A stretch of 64,000 bases of DNA from Hathewaya limosa (GTDB lineage: Bacteria; Bacillota; Clostridia; Clostridiales; Clostridiaceae), in NCBI RefSeq assembly GCF_030815255.1, contig NZ_JAUSWN010000013.1, positions 1 to 64,000 of the forward strand. Reading direction: 5' to 3'. The translations under genes and the position numbers were made by a program. Below the pieces are notes generated by a model. It saw only the letters and a program-made list of their open reading frames with translations, was not told the origin of the DNA and ran no database searches. Shown in pieces: positions 1 to 8,393 of the stretch (positions within the stretch are counted from its first letter, which is position 1; each line of letters starts with the position of its first letter).

Positions 1-10
1 TAATTTTACT

Positions 11-49
11 ATAAATCTTTCACTCTTTCGAGTGGGAGATTTATTTTTT
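11..49 (+). terminator. Intrinsic terminator of a gene left of the window
   Basis: A 14-bp stem (arms 12-25 and 30-43, two G-U pairs) closes a 4-base loop and is followed by a six-T run at 44-49. No plus-strand gene lies between the window start and this hairpin, so it should end a transcript entering from the left. Confidence 0.8.
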
Positions 50-53
50 ACGC

Positions 54-88
54 AAAAAGCTGTCGCACTATTTTTTAGTGCGACAGCC
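54..88 (-). terminator. Intrinsic terminator of the 129-458 gene
   Basis: Perfect 12-bp inverted repeat (59-70 and 77-88) followed on the minus strand by five Ts. It lies 40 bases downstream of the minus-strand gene that stops at 129. It sits back to back with the plus-strand terminator at 11-49, so the two converging transcripts are separated. Confidence 0.85.
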
Positions 89-128
89 CCTTATTAGTTA
101 CTACAAACTTAATAATATAAAATTTTAA

Positions 129-458
129 TTAATCTTTAAATTTTAATTCTTCCTCTATCTCTTTTAAAACAGTTTTTTCATCCATATATTCTTTTACTAT
201 TTTAGATTTTATATCTGAATACTGGGAATAGTTTTTGGTACTATTTTCCAAGCTATTAATCAAACCATCTATTATATTACCTAATTCATTTGCTCTTTTT
301 AATGCTTTTTTTATATCACCTTTTGAGGATAACGCTATTTTGTTTAAAGTATCTGCTCCCCCAATTAAAGTTCCATAGACTCCAACTAGTTTAGTTAAAA
401 GATCAGATAGATTTCCTATATCTGAATAGTAATTTTGTATAACTCTTCTATATGTCAT
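129..458 (-). CDS. Small hypothetical protein, predicted helical
   Basis: About 109 aa, not recognised. The sequence looks almost entirely helical and charged (Lys/Glu-rich), with a mildly hydrophobic Gly-containing stretch around residues 25-45. There is no signal peptide and no cysteine motif. I chose the second of two close ATGs (458), because the AAGGTGAG ribosome site is only two bases from the first (464) but about eight from the second. It is followed by its own strong terminator, so it is probably a monocistronic gene. Function unknown; a structural or regulatory helical-bundle protein is only a guess. Confidence 0.6.
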   Translation of the reverse strand: MTYRRVIQNYYSDIGNLSDLLTKLVGVYGTLIGGADTLNKIALSSKGDIKKALKRANELGNIIDGLINSLENSTKNYSQYSDIKSKIVKEYMDEKTVLKEIEEELKFKD

Positions 459-574
459 CCTCATCTCACCTTAAAAATTTTTCATCACTATTATATTATT
501 AAATTTATTCTTTTAATATTCTTAAAATATATAACTTGTGATATTTTCTATTAGATTAAATATAAATTTTGCAT

Positions 575-742
575 TTAATAAAAAACTATATCCTGTCTTT
601 TAGCACCTCTCTTTTTATTAAACAATCTAAAATCTTCATATTTATTAAAAGTTAACTCATTTTTAACTGCCTCATTTATATCGTACTTGGATTCTAACTT
701 ATCCATATATTTATTAAATTCACTTGGATATATAATTTCCAT
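575..742 (-). CDS. 55-aa small protein downstream of rubrerythrin
   Basis: A short open frame, ATG at 742 to TAA at 575. The protein starts MEIIYPSEFNKYMDKLESKY and ends in a basic tail (KKRGAKRQDIVFY). A GAGGAAAG ribosome site sits about six bases before the ATG, inside the 14-base gap after the rubrerythrin stop, so the two are probably co-transcribed. It is soluble, charged and without cysteines. I do not recognise a family. Codon use is as AT-rich as the neighbours. Confidence is moderate because of the length. Confidence 0.5.
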   Translation of the reverse strand: MEIIYPSEFNKYMDKLESKYDINEAVKNELTFNKYEDFRLFNKKRGAKRQDIVFY

Positions 743-756
743 AACTTTCTTTCCTC

Positions 757-1299
757 TTATTTATAATCTTCACAATATATTTTAAAATATCCTCTTGGAT
801 ATTTACATAACGGACATTTTTCTGGTGCTTCTTTTCCTTCATAGATATATCCACAATTCATACATTGCCATTTAACAATCTTATCTCTTTTATAAAGAGT
901 TCCATTATCTAATCTTTTTAAGATAGTTGCATATCTTTTAGCATGATTCTCCTCAACTTCCCTTAACTCTTTAAAAAAATCTGCTATTTCTGGAAATCCT
1001 TCTTTTTTAGCCTCTTCCTCAAATTGTCTATAAATCTCCTTATTTTCCATCATCTCTCCCATAATAGCATCTCTTAAATTAGATTTTGAATCACCCAATA
1101 ATCCTAAGTATCTACAAAATACTTCTCTAGCATGTGCCTTTTCATTATCAGCAGTTTCCGCAAAAATTTCTGCTACATATTGGTTTCCTTCACATCTAGC
1201 TTTTTCTTCATAAAAAGTATATTTATTTCTTGCTCTTGATTCCCCGGTAAATGTTTTATATAAATTTTTTTCTGTTTTTGTTCCTTTTAAACACTTCAA
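757..1299 (-). CDS. rbr: Rubrerythrin
   Basis: 180 aa. Rubrerythrin is a non-haem diiron peroxidase that reduces hydrogen peroxide in the cytoplasm of anaerobes. The N-terminal ferritin-like four-helix domain carries Glu20, the E53xxH56 pair and a second ExxH near 116-119, the expected diiron ligands. The C-terminal rubredoxin-like domain has CxxC at 146/149 and CxxC at 162/165 for the FeS4 site. The start is TTG at 1299, supported by AGGAG eight bases upstream; no ATG is available nearby. A 55-aa ORF follows 14 bases downstream. Together with the desulfoferrodoxin at 29 kb it gives the cell a superoxide/peroxide reductive pathway. Confidence 0.95.
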   Translation of the reverse strand: MKCLKGTKTEKNLYKTFTGESRARNKYTFYEEKARCEGNQYVAEIFAETADNEKAHAREVFCRYLGLLGDSKSNLRDAIMGEMMENKEIYRQFEEEAKKEGFPEIADFFKELREVEENHAKRYATILKRLDNGTLYKRDKIVKWQCMNCGYIYEGKEAPEKCPLCKYPRGYFKIYCEDYK

Positions 1300-1401
1300 T
1301 TTTTATTCTCCTAAATAGTATTTCTCCCTAAATATATTATTCTTAAAAAAAGTAAAAGTTACTGAATTCATAAAAAAATATAAAATTTGCATATTAGTTA
1401 T

Positions 1402-1441
1402 AAAAAGGCACTAAATCTATCAAAATAAATTTAGTGCCTTT
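1402..1441 (-). terminator. Terminator after sdaAA
   Basis: An inverted repeat (AGGCACTAAAT paired with ATTTAGTGCCT) flanked by A and T runs on the two sides, so it may work in both directions. It lies 16 bases after the sdaAA stop. Confidence 0.75.
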
Positions 1442-1456
1442 TTATAATTTATATTT

Positions 1457-2332
1457 TTACTTATTAAAAATTTTCTTCTGAAGTTTTAATGCTGTTGGTG
1501 TAATTGCAACTCCTCCTAAAGCCGTTTCCCTAAGAGAACATGGTAAACTTTTACCAACCTTATACATGGCATCTACTACTTCATCAAAAGGAACTATACT
1601 TTCAATACCACTCATAACCATATCCGCCGTAGTTAATGCGCTAACTGCACCAGACATATTTCTTTTTGCACAGGGAGCTTCAACTAGACCTGCTATAGGA
1701 TCACAAACCAATCCTAAAATATTCTTAATAACTATGGCACCTGCATGCAATGCCATTTTAGGAGTTCCCCCCATCATTTCTACTATTGCCGCAGAAGCCA
1801 TAGCTGCTGCAGAACCACATTCAGCTTGACATCCTCCTTCTGCTCCGGCTAAAGTAGCATTCTGAGCTATAATATTTCCTACTGCAGATGCTGTAAATAA
1901 GGCCCTAATTAATTCTTCTTCACCTTTTCCTAGTTTTTCAGCAGCGGTGATTAATGCTCCAGGTAAAATACCACAAGAACCTGCCGTTGGAGCTGCAACG
2001 ACTCTTCCCATAGATGCATTAACCTCTGAACAAGATACTGCCCTAGCCATGGCTTTTATCATAACATCACCTGTTAAGCTTTGCTTTTGATTTAAATACT
2101 CATAGAGCTTAAAAGAATCTCCACCTATAAGCCCACTTATAGATTTTGTCTTATTATTTAATCCATATTCTGCAGCCTCTTGCATAACTATTAAGTTATG
2201 CTTCATCTTTTCCCATATAACCTCTTTAGGCTCATCTAAATTTTCCATTTCCATCTTAAGTGCATATTCCCATATGGTTAAATTATTTTCTTCACAAACA
2301 TCTATTAATTCCTTCCCCTTGGTGACGAACAT
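1457..2332 (-). CDS. sdaAA: L-serine dehydratase, iron-sulfur-dependent, alpha subunit
   Basis: About 291 aa. It is the catalytic subunit of the oxygen-sensitive [4Fe-4S] enzyme that converts L-serine to pyruvate and ammonia. Recognisable family segments are the SCGILPG loop, a long Gly/Ala-rich ECGSAAAMASAAIVEMMGG stretch and CDPIAGLVEAPC, which together supply the cluster cysteines. The chosen start is ATG 2332 (MFVTKGKELID), preceded at seven bases by AAAGGAG; the in-frame ATG at 2356 is upstream of that ribosome site and is unlikely. The beta subunit (sdaAB), often adjacent in clostridia, is not in this window. The next gene upstream is an unrelated kinase. Confidence 0.93.
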   Translation of the reverse strand: MFVTKGKELIDVCEENNLTIWEYALKMEMENLDEPKEVIWEKMKHNLIVMQEAAEYGLNNKTKSISGLIGGDSFKLYEYLNQKQSLTGDVMIKAMARAVSCSEVNASMGRVVAAPTAGSCGILPGALITAAEKLGKGEEELIRALFTASAVGNIIAQNATLAGAEGGCQAECGSAAAMASAAIVEMMGGTPKMALHAGAIVIKNILGLVCDPIAGLVEAPCAKRNMSGAVSALTTADMVMSGIESIVPFDEVVDAMYKVGKSLPCSLRETALGGVAITPTALKLQKKIFNK

Positions 2333-2446
2333 GTTTTTTCTCCTTTCGCGTGGCATTAATTTTGATTTATTTAAATATACTATTTTATCTATATTATAAA
2401 CTATATAACTACATTTTTATAAACTTTATATAAAAAAAGAAAAAAA

Positions 2447-4111
2447 TTAATAATCATAAAAACAACTTCCACCTATAAATTCTCTTAATAGAGAATTTTC
2501 AGGGACTAATTCCATATCAATTTCTCTAAAGAAATGTAAAAAGCTTTTTAATCTCCAAGCTTCATAATATACAGGAGAATTTTTTTCTACTTTTTCAAGT
2601 TCAGCTAAGGCATACTTCTTTAGTACACATATTTCATAAACTAAATTAGAATTAAACATAATATCAGATTCATCTTCAAAAACAAAAATATTTTTCTTCT
2701 CTCCTCTTTTTACTGATGGCCATCTAACTAAAGTATCTTCTGCATCGTATCCCCTAGTTAAACTATCCCTTACAATTCTTCTAACCATTCTTACATCTGT
2801 CGTAGGAATTCTATTATGATTATCTATATTTAATTGGGTTAAACAATTAATATAGATTTTAAACTTTTCATCTTTGCTTATAGATGAAGTTAATTTTTCA
2901 TTTAAGCCATGAATTCCTTCTATTAAAATTATTCCATTTTTAGGGAGCTTGACTTTATCCCCTCTCCATTCTTTTTTACCTGTCTTAAAATTAAATGTTG
3001 GAATTTTTACTTCCTCACCATTTAATATTGCTTTCATGGTCCTATTAAATAATTTAATATCTAAAGCATTTATAGATTCAAAGTCATAATTTCCATCTTC
3101 GTCTTTTGGTGTAAGTTCTCTATCTACGAAAAAATCATCCATAGAAATTTGTACTGGTCTTAGACCATTAACAGCTAATTGTACAGAAAGTCGTTTTGTA
3201 AAAGTAGTTTTTCCTGAGGATGAAGGTCCTGCAATTAAAACTAATTTAGCAGTTTTCTTTTGTGAAATCATATCTGCGATATATGCAATCTTTTTCTCAT
3301 GAAGTCCTTCATTTATTAATATTAATTTTTTTATATGCTTATCATCTATAATCTTATTTAATGCTCCAACATGTGGAACCTCTAAAATATCTCCCCATGC
3401 TTCGGTTTCATTAAAAATTTTAGCCAATTTATTGTGTTCTACAAATTTAGGTATTTCATTAGGTGAATCCAAAGTAGGATATCTTAAGATAAAACCTGAA
3501 TTATAAGGAACTAATTCAAATGACTTAACAACTCCAGTTGAATATGCCATAGAACCATAAAAATAATCATATCTATCTTGTAACTTATATAACTTAACTT
3601 TAGATACTGAAAGTGATTCTAAAAGCATAACTTTGTCAATCATATTATAAGATCTAAATATTTCCATAGCTTTTTCTCTAGATAATTCTTCCTTATATAT
3701 TGGTTCATTTGCATCTATAATTTCTCTCATTCGATTTTTTATAGCTTTAAGTTCTTGTAAAGTTAAAATATTATCTTTATGGATTTCACAATACAACCCT
3801 CTACTTAAAGAATGTTGAATATCTACTTCACATTCTTCTAACACGTCATATGCTGCCTTTACAAGTACGAATTGTAAAGTTCTAATATAGCTTCTTCTTC
3901 CTAAATCACTTTTATTTGTAATAACCTCAAAATTACCCTCTGTTTTTAATTTTTCTGTAAGTTCATAAACGTCGTCATTTACCTTAGCTAAAATAATAGG
4001 ATTTTCTTTATTTATATTAAATTCTTTTACTATGTCATATAACTGAATTCCTTTTTCAACAATAACATTTTTATTTAAATCCCTTAAAAATAACTTTAAT
4101 TTATCACTCAT
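2447..4111 (-). CDS. Nucleoside (uridine) kinase-like protein with synthetase-type N-terminus
   Basis: About 554 aa. The C-terminal half is a phosphoribulokinase/uridine kinase fold with P-loop GPSSSGKT at residues 295-302, so it probably phosphorylates a nucleoside or a related small molecule with ATP or GTP. The N-terminal half looks like the TGS plus second-additional-domain region of threonyl-tRNA synthetase, including HSLSRGLYCE. This fused architecture is common in clostridia and is usually annotated as uridine kinase, although it is about twice the length of Udk. The start at 4111 follows GGGAGG by seven bases; the in-frame ATG at 4126 lies upstream of that site. Substrate specificity is inferred only. 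Confidence 0.8.
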   Translation of the reverse strand: MSDKLKLFLRDLNKNVIVEKGIQLYDIVKEFNINKENPIILAKVNDDVYELTEKLKTEGNFEVITNKSDLGRRSYIRTLQFVLVKAAYDVLEECEVDIQHSLSRGLYCEIHKDNILTLQELKAIKNRMREIIDANEPIYKEELSREKAMEIFRSYNMIDKVMLLESLSVSKVKLYKLQDRYDYFYGSMAYSTGVVKSFELVPYNSGFILRYPTLDSPNEIPKFVEHNKLAKIFNETEAWGDILEVPHVGALNKIIDDKHIKKLILINEGLHEKKIAYIADMISQKKTAKLVLIAGPSSSGKTTFTKRLSVQLAVNGLRPVQISMDDFFVDRELTPKDEDGNYDFESINALDIKLFNRTMKAILNGEEVKIPTFNFKTGKKEWRGDKVKLPKNGIILIEGIHGLNEKLTSSISKDEKFKIYINCLTQLNIDNHNRIPTTDVRMVRRIVRDSLTRGYDAEDTLVRWPSVKRGEKKNIFVFEDESDIMFNSNLVYEICVLKKYALAELEKVEKNSPVYYEAWRLKSFLHFFREIDMELVPENSLLREFIGGSCFYDY

Positions 4112-4251
4112 ATTTATTCCTCCCATAAATCAAAAAAAATTACATATAACTTTAAAACATAGGGAACATTATAAACAAGATGTTTTAATTTACACATATT
4201 TTTTATCTTTTTAAATTATTTATAATTATTAAATTAAGTGTGGTGATATTT

Positions 4252-4944
4252 TTGTATATACTTCTAATTAGAACCGTTATTTTATATTTTTTAGCTTTAT
4301 TAGTTGTACGTTTAATGGGTAAACGACAAATTGGAGAACTTCAACCCTTTGAAATAGTTCTAACTGTAATGGTTTCTGAACTAGCTAGTGTAGCTATGCA
4401 AGATAATAGAATTCCCTTAATTCATACCATTATTCCATTAATCGTTTTATTAATTTTACAGGTTATTACCTCCATTGTACAACTTAAAAGTGAAAAAGCA
4501 AGAGTGATTTTTTCAGGTAAACCAAGTATCTTAATAGAAAATGGTAAGATCGATGTTAATGAATTACGTTCCCAAAGAATCAATATAAATGATCTTTTAG
4601 AGGAGCTAAGATTAAAAGATATATATAATGTAGATGATGTTCAATATGCTATTTTAGAAACCAGTGGACAACTATCTATTATTCCTAAATCTGACATCGA
4701 TAAAGTAACAAAACAAGATCTAAATATTAAGGTAAAACAGGAGAAAATGCCTGTCTCACTAATTCTAGATGGAAATATAAATAATGAAAATCTTAGACTA
4801 ATAAATAAAGATAAAGAATGGCTTATGAACGTACTAGAAAATAAAAAGATATATTCTGCAAAAAATGTATTTCATGCTTATATTAATACAGAAGGAAAAT
4901 TTATGTACCAATTAAAAGATAAAAAGAAAGGAAAGAAAAAATAA
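4252..4944 (+). CDS. DUF421 membrane protein (YetF family)
   Basis: About 230 aa. The N-terminal half has roughly three membrane helices with the family hallmark RLMGKRQIGELQPFEIVLT. The C-terminal half is the soluble DUF421 domain, with LIENGKID and later beta-rich segments. I favour TTG 4252 as the start, because GGTGAT, the ribosome site used repeatedly in this genome, sits four bases upstream; a GTG at 4240 in the same frame is the alternative. The DUF4363 gene begins one base after its stop, a pairing seen in many clostridia and bacilli. The biochemical role is unknown; YetF-family proteins are linked to sporulation or membrane biology in some species. Confidence 0.88.
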   Translation: MYILLIRTVILYFLALLVVRLMGKRQIGELQPFEIVLTVMVSELASVAMQDNRIPLIHTIIPLIVLLILQVITSIVQLKSEKARVIFSGKPSILIENGKIDVNELRSQRININDLLEELRLKDIYNVDDVQYAILETSGQLSIIPKSDIDKVTKQDLNIKVKQEKMPVSLILDGNINNENLRLINKDKEWLMNVLENKKIYSAKNVFHAYINTEGKFMYQLKDKKKGKKK

Positions 4945-4945
4945 T

Positions 4946-5326
4946 ATGAAAAACAGCATTATTTCTTGTGTAATTTTTATATCCATGATATTAGGAATAA
5001 TATTTTGTTTAAACTATTTAAATCAAATTTCAGCAGAAATATTTAGTTTGAATTCCGTAATAGAAGAACATATAGTTGATGAAAAATGGGATTTAGCCTA
5101 TAAAGCTTCTATGTCTCTTTTAGATACCTGGAATGATCATTCAGTTTTTATTTCGATATTCACTAATGATAATGATTTGCATAGTGTAAGTGATGAAATT
5201 GTAAAACTTACTCAATACATAAGATGCAAGAATAAAGATGATTCCTTAGTAAGTGTACACTCTGTAAAGTACTTTATGAACCATATAAAAGACCTTCAAA
5301 AACCTAATATTGAAAACATATTTTAA
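4946..5326 (+). CDS. DUF4363 family protein
   Basis: 126 aa. One N-terminal membrane segment (about residues 5-23, rich in Ile and Met) is followed by an extracytoplasmic helical domain of roughly 100 residues containing an EKWDLAYKASMSLLDTW segment. It starts one base after the DUF421 stop, with its ribosome site (GGAAAG) inside the upstream gene, so the two are translationally coupled. DUF4363 proteins regularly accompany DUF421 proteins, which suggests a shared membrane complex, but no activity is known. There is no clear terminator before the next promoter. Confidence 0.85.
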   Translation: MKNSIISCVIFISMILGIIFCLNYLNQISAEIFSLNSVIEEHIVDEKWDLAYKASMSLLDTWNDHSVFISIFTNDNDLHSVSDEIVKLTQYIRCKNKDDSLVSVHSVKYFMNHIKDLQKPNIENIF

Positions 5327-5353
5327 ACTTTTCTTATTATTTAATATAAAGTT

Positions 5354-5382
5354 TTGTGTATTTTACTTTTTTTATATATAAT
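5354..5382 (+). promoter_or_regulatory. Candidate sigma-A promoter of fba
   Basis: TTGTGT (5354-5359), a 17-base spacer and TATAAT (5377-5382), about 110 bases before the aldolase gene. The -35 match is imperfect. The leader also holds a small inverted repeat (GGACT/AGTCC, 5452-5466). Confidence 0.4.
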
Positions 5383-5491
5383 ATAAATATAGAAAATTAA
5401 CAAATTTTAATATATAATATAATTAATTATCAACAAAATTGTCCATACAGGACTTATTGAGTCCCACATGGGGTAGAAAGGTGGAATTTTC

Positions 5492-6442
5492 ATGCCATTA
5501 GTTACAACAAAGGAAATGTTTGCAAAAGCCTTCCAAGGAGGATATGCAATTGGTGCATTTAACATTAACAATATGGAAATCGTTCAAGCTATTGTAGATG
5601 GAGCAAAAGAAAAAAATTCTCCAGTTATACTTCAAGTATCTTCTTCAGCTATGAAATATATGAGACCTACTTATTTAAAACATTTAGTTGATGCTGCTTG
5701 TGAAGAATCTGGAATAGAAATAGCTCTTCACTTAGATCATGGTCCTGATTTTGAAACTTGTAAAAAAGCTGTTGATGTAGGATTTACATCTGTTATGATT
5801 GACGGATCTCATTTCCCATTTGAAGAAAACATTAAGGTTACTAAGCAAGTCGTTGAATATGCTCATTCAAGAGGTGTAGTTGTAGAGGCAGAACTTGGTA
5901 AACTTGCTGGTGTTGAAGATGAAGTTAAGGTTGCTTCAAAAGATGCAACATATACTGATCCCGATGAAGCTGTAGAATTTGTTAAAGCAACTGGTGTTGA
6001 TTCTTTAGCTATAGCTATCGGCACAAGCCATGGAGCATATAAATTTAAAGGTGATGCTAAACTAGATTTTGATAGACTTGAATTAATAACTAAAAAATTA
6101 GAAGAAAACGGATTCCACAACTTCCCAATAGTTTTACATGGTGCTTCAGCTGTTGATCCTAAATACGTTGAAATGTGTAATAACTATGGTGGAAATTTAG
6201 CAGGTGCTAAAGGTGTTCCAACAGAAATGTTAAGAAAAGCATCTTCTATGTCCGTATGTAAAATAAATATGGATACAGATTTAAGACTTGCTATGACTGG
6301 ATCAATTAGAAAAATGTTTGGAGATAAACCAGAAGTATTTGATCCTAGAAAATATCTTGGCTTCTCTAGAGATAATATACAAAAACTTGTAGAAGATAAG
6401 ATAGTGGATATTTTAGGTTCTGAAAATGTTTTAAATAAATAA
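5492..6442 (+). CDS. fba: Class II fructose-1,6-bisphosphate aldolase
   Basis: 316 aa, the normal length for the family. It catalyses the reversible cleavage of fructose 1,6-bisphosphate to dihydroxyacetone phosphate and glyceraldehyde 3-phosphate in glycolysis and gluconeogenesis. The HLDHG motif at residues 80-84 provides the catalytic Asp82 and zinc ligand His83. Further zinc-ligand histidines lie in GTSHGAYKF and IVLHGAS. The ATG is preceded by AAAGGTGG. It is a single gene with its own promoter candidate and a strong terminator downstream, consistent with high expression; codons are less extreme than in neighbouring hypothetical genes. Confidence 0.96.
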   Translation: MPLVTTKEMFAKAFQGGYAIGAFNINNMEIVQAIVDGAKEKNSPVILQVSSSAMKYMRPTYLKHLVDAACEESGIEIALHLDHGPDFETCKKAVDVGFTSVMIDGSHFPFEENIKVTKQVVEYAHSRGVVVEAELGKLAGVEDEVKVASKDATYTDPDEAVEFVKATGVDSLAIAIGTSHGAYKFKGDAKLDFDRLELITKKLEENGFHNFPIVLHGASAVDPKYVEMCNNYGGNLAGAKGVPTEMLRKASSMSVCKINMDTDLRLAMTGSIRKMFGDKPEVFDPRKYLGFSRDNIQKLVEDKIVDILGSENVLNK

Positions 6443-6463
6443 AAAATTTATATCTTAAAATAA

Positions 6464-6507
6464 AAATACTGAAGTTAAGTAAACAATGCTTATCTTCAGT
6501 ATTTTTT
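6464..6507 (+). terminator. Terminator after fba
   Basis: The hairpin pairs AATACTGAAG with CTTCAGTATT and is followed by a T run. It lies 20 bases past the fba stop and faces the convergent minus-strand gene, so it may also stop that transcript. Confidence 0.8.
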
Positions 6508-6544
6508 AATTCTTATTTTCTAAAAGATGATAATATAAGTTATT

Positions 6545-7588
6545 CTATTTTTCTATATAATTTATAACATGTTTCACTACCATGTCTATACTTCCGTCAC
6601 CATTTCTTTTAATTTGAAATCTATTAAAATCTTTATAAGCTTCTTCAGTTAAATAAATATCTATATCCCCATCTATCTTTAATCTAATTCTCTTAAGCTT
6701 TTTTTCTACCCATGCTTTATCCACTGAAATATTTTCTTCTATACCAGTATCTTTTATGTAATTTACATAATGATTTGCTTTTTCTTCCTCTTCACCAAAT
6801 ACTTCTTTAGAAAATTCGTTTAAATCTATATTTTCTTCTTCTTTTAATGTTTCTTTTACTTTTCTTCTTATCTTTTCTGCTTTCTCTGCATTATCACTAA
6901 AGTTTTCTCTCGTCCATTGTTCCGTAGCCTGTAAAAAACCTTTAGTCATATCTCTTTCATTAGTTAAAATCTCACACCCTAAATAACTTTCTAAGAAATA
7001 ATTAGTACCATAATCTTCTTTTTCCTTTTCCTTAGAACTCTTTTTCTTATCCAGGATCATCAGTTCTACTCCCTCTTCATTAGGTACTGGTTTGATAAAT
7101 GCAGCCTTTTGTATTCTTTGAGAGCTTGCTGGTAATCCTGTTACTTGAGGAATTATATTAATTCCAATTTTATTTTCTACGAATTCAACTGTATGCATAT
7201 AATTCTTAACATAATCCATTTTTAAAATTCCCAACATAGGTCCATATTCTGTAGAAACCGATACTATTAATAGATCACAAGAAGGTACATTGCCTTTTGA
7301 TTTCATAAGAGAAAACATTTGTCTTGCAAGTTCCTTAGAAACTTCTAGAATATTATTGTGTCCTGACAAATACTCCCTTGAAATTTCCTTTACAATTCCC
7401 CTACTCTCTTTAAACTTAGCATACTTAAGCTCTTCATCTCTAAAAACTTTCTGAATGTGTTTATATAAAAAACCATATATTTCTTCTGTTAGATCTAATC
7501 CAAATTCATTTAATATAGGTTCATCAGAATTATTATCTAATATGTGAATAACCGCTTCATTAATATTAATCTCTTTTATATATTCCAA
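6545..7588 (-). CDS. Nucleoid-associated protein (NdpA/YejK-like)
   Basis: About 347 aa. It matches the 37-kDa nucleoid-associated protein family: a conserved N-terminal INEAVIHILDNNSDEPIL segment, then helical regions and the ILKMDYVKNYMHTVEF segment. YejK in E. coli associates with the nucleoid; in clostridia the role is not established. Start choice: TTG 7588 has GGAG five bases upstream and gives MEYIKEININEA. An in-frame ATG at 7621 would add 11 residues, but its nearest purine-rich site is about 12 bases away. It appears to be a single gene, convergent with fba. The middle of the protein is charged and probably linker-like. Confidence 0.8.
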   Translation of the reverse strand: MEYIKEININEAVIHILDNNSDEPILNEFGLDLTEEIYGFLYKHIQKVFRDEELKYAKFKESRGIVKEISREYLSGHNNILEVSKELARQMFSLMKSKGNVPSCDLLIVSVSTEYGPMLGILKMDYVKNYMHTVEFVENKIGINIIPQVTGLPASSQRIQKAAFIKPVPNEEGVELMILDKKKSSKEKEKEDYGTNYFLESYLGCEILTNERDMTKGFLQATEQWTRENFSDNAEKAEKIRRKVKETLKEEENIDLNEFSKEVFGEEEEKANHYVNYIKDTGIEENISVDKAWVEKKLKRIRLKIDGDIDIYLTEEAYKDFNRFQIKRNGDGSIDMVVKHVINYIEK

Positions 7589-7843
7589 AAATTCTCCACT
7601 TCCTTTAACCTTATAATTCATATTGAAAATTATATCCTTTTACCCTCTTTCATGCAACCTCTATAAACTATATACATTGAATTTATCTACCTTAATAAAA
7701 TTTATAATTATAATTTATATACACTTTGGCGTAAACTACAATATGTGTAATCTTGCTATTTAAAATTATATTTTATAACTAAGTTTTTACACATATAAAT
7801 ACTTTTATATGATATAATTTCAATATTAAGGAGTGATTTTGTT

Positions 7844-8392
7844 ATGCAAGAAATGGAGACTAGAATAATAGATATAGATGTAGATAACATAAGAAAAATT
7901 GCCACTAATATAGGAGCCATTAAAGTTAAAGAAGAAAATCAAATAAATAATATTTATGATTTTGAAAATAGAAGGCTTTTAGAAAAAAAAGGTTATGCAA
8001 GAATTAGAATTATTGAAGATTTATTACATAATAAAACCATCTGTTATATGACTGTAAAAAAAATGCTTAGTCAAGAAAAATATAAGATTATGGAAGAGGC
8101 AGAAACAGAAATTTTAAATAGTGATATGGGTTCAGCTATTTTTAAATCTTTGGGCCTAAACCTTATTGAATCTATAAAAAAATATAGAGAAAGTTATAAG
8201 TATAAAAATACTTTAATAGAAATTGATATAAATGATAAAAAGTTTTGTCCTTTTCCATATATTGAAATAGAGTCTACAAGTGAAAAAGAAATCGAAGAAG
8301 TGGTTACTCTTTTAGGATATACAATGAAAGATACTACTTCTAAAAACATATATGAAATCTTAGGTGAAAAAGGCTTTACAAAGGGGCTTTAA
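7844..8392 (+). CDS. CYTH domain protein
   Basis: 182 aa. The CYTH (CyaB/thiamine triphosphatase) fold is a beta-tunnel that binds triphosphates. Visible are the N-terminal acidic motif (EMETR, where the usual ExExK ends in Arg), an alternating charged strand RRLLEKKGYARIRI, and a late EIDINDKKFCPFPYIEIES segment typical of the family. Members hydrolyse inorganic triphosphate or thiamine triphosphate, or act as class IV adenylate cyclases; which applies here cannot be told. AAGGAG precedes the ATG by about ten bases. The next gene begins one base after its stop, so this heads an operon with the DUF5685 and J-domain genes. Confidence 0.8.
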   Translation: MQEMETRIIDIDVDNIRKIATNIGAIKVKEENQINNIYDFENRRLLEKKGYARIRIIEDLLHNKTICYMTVKKMLSQEKYKIMEEAETEILNSDMGSAIFKSLGLNLIESIKKYRESYKYKNTLIEIDINDKKFCPFPYIEIESTSEKEIEEVVTLLGYTMKDTTSKNIYEILGEKGFTKGL

Positions 8393-8393
8393 A

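Noticed and set aside
1566..1829. 87-codon open frame opposite sdaAA
   Set aside because: Antisense shadow of the Gly/Ala-rich sdaAA core; no ribosome site.
7786..7818. Promoter of the CYTH operon (TTTACA and TATAAT)
   Set aside because: The spacer is 21 bases, too long for a standard sigma-A promoter; the -10 alone may be real.
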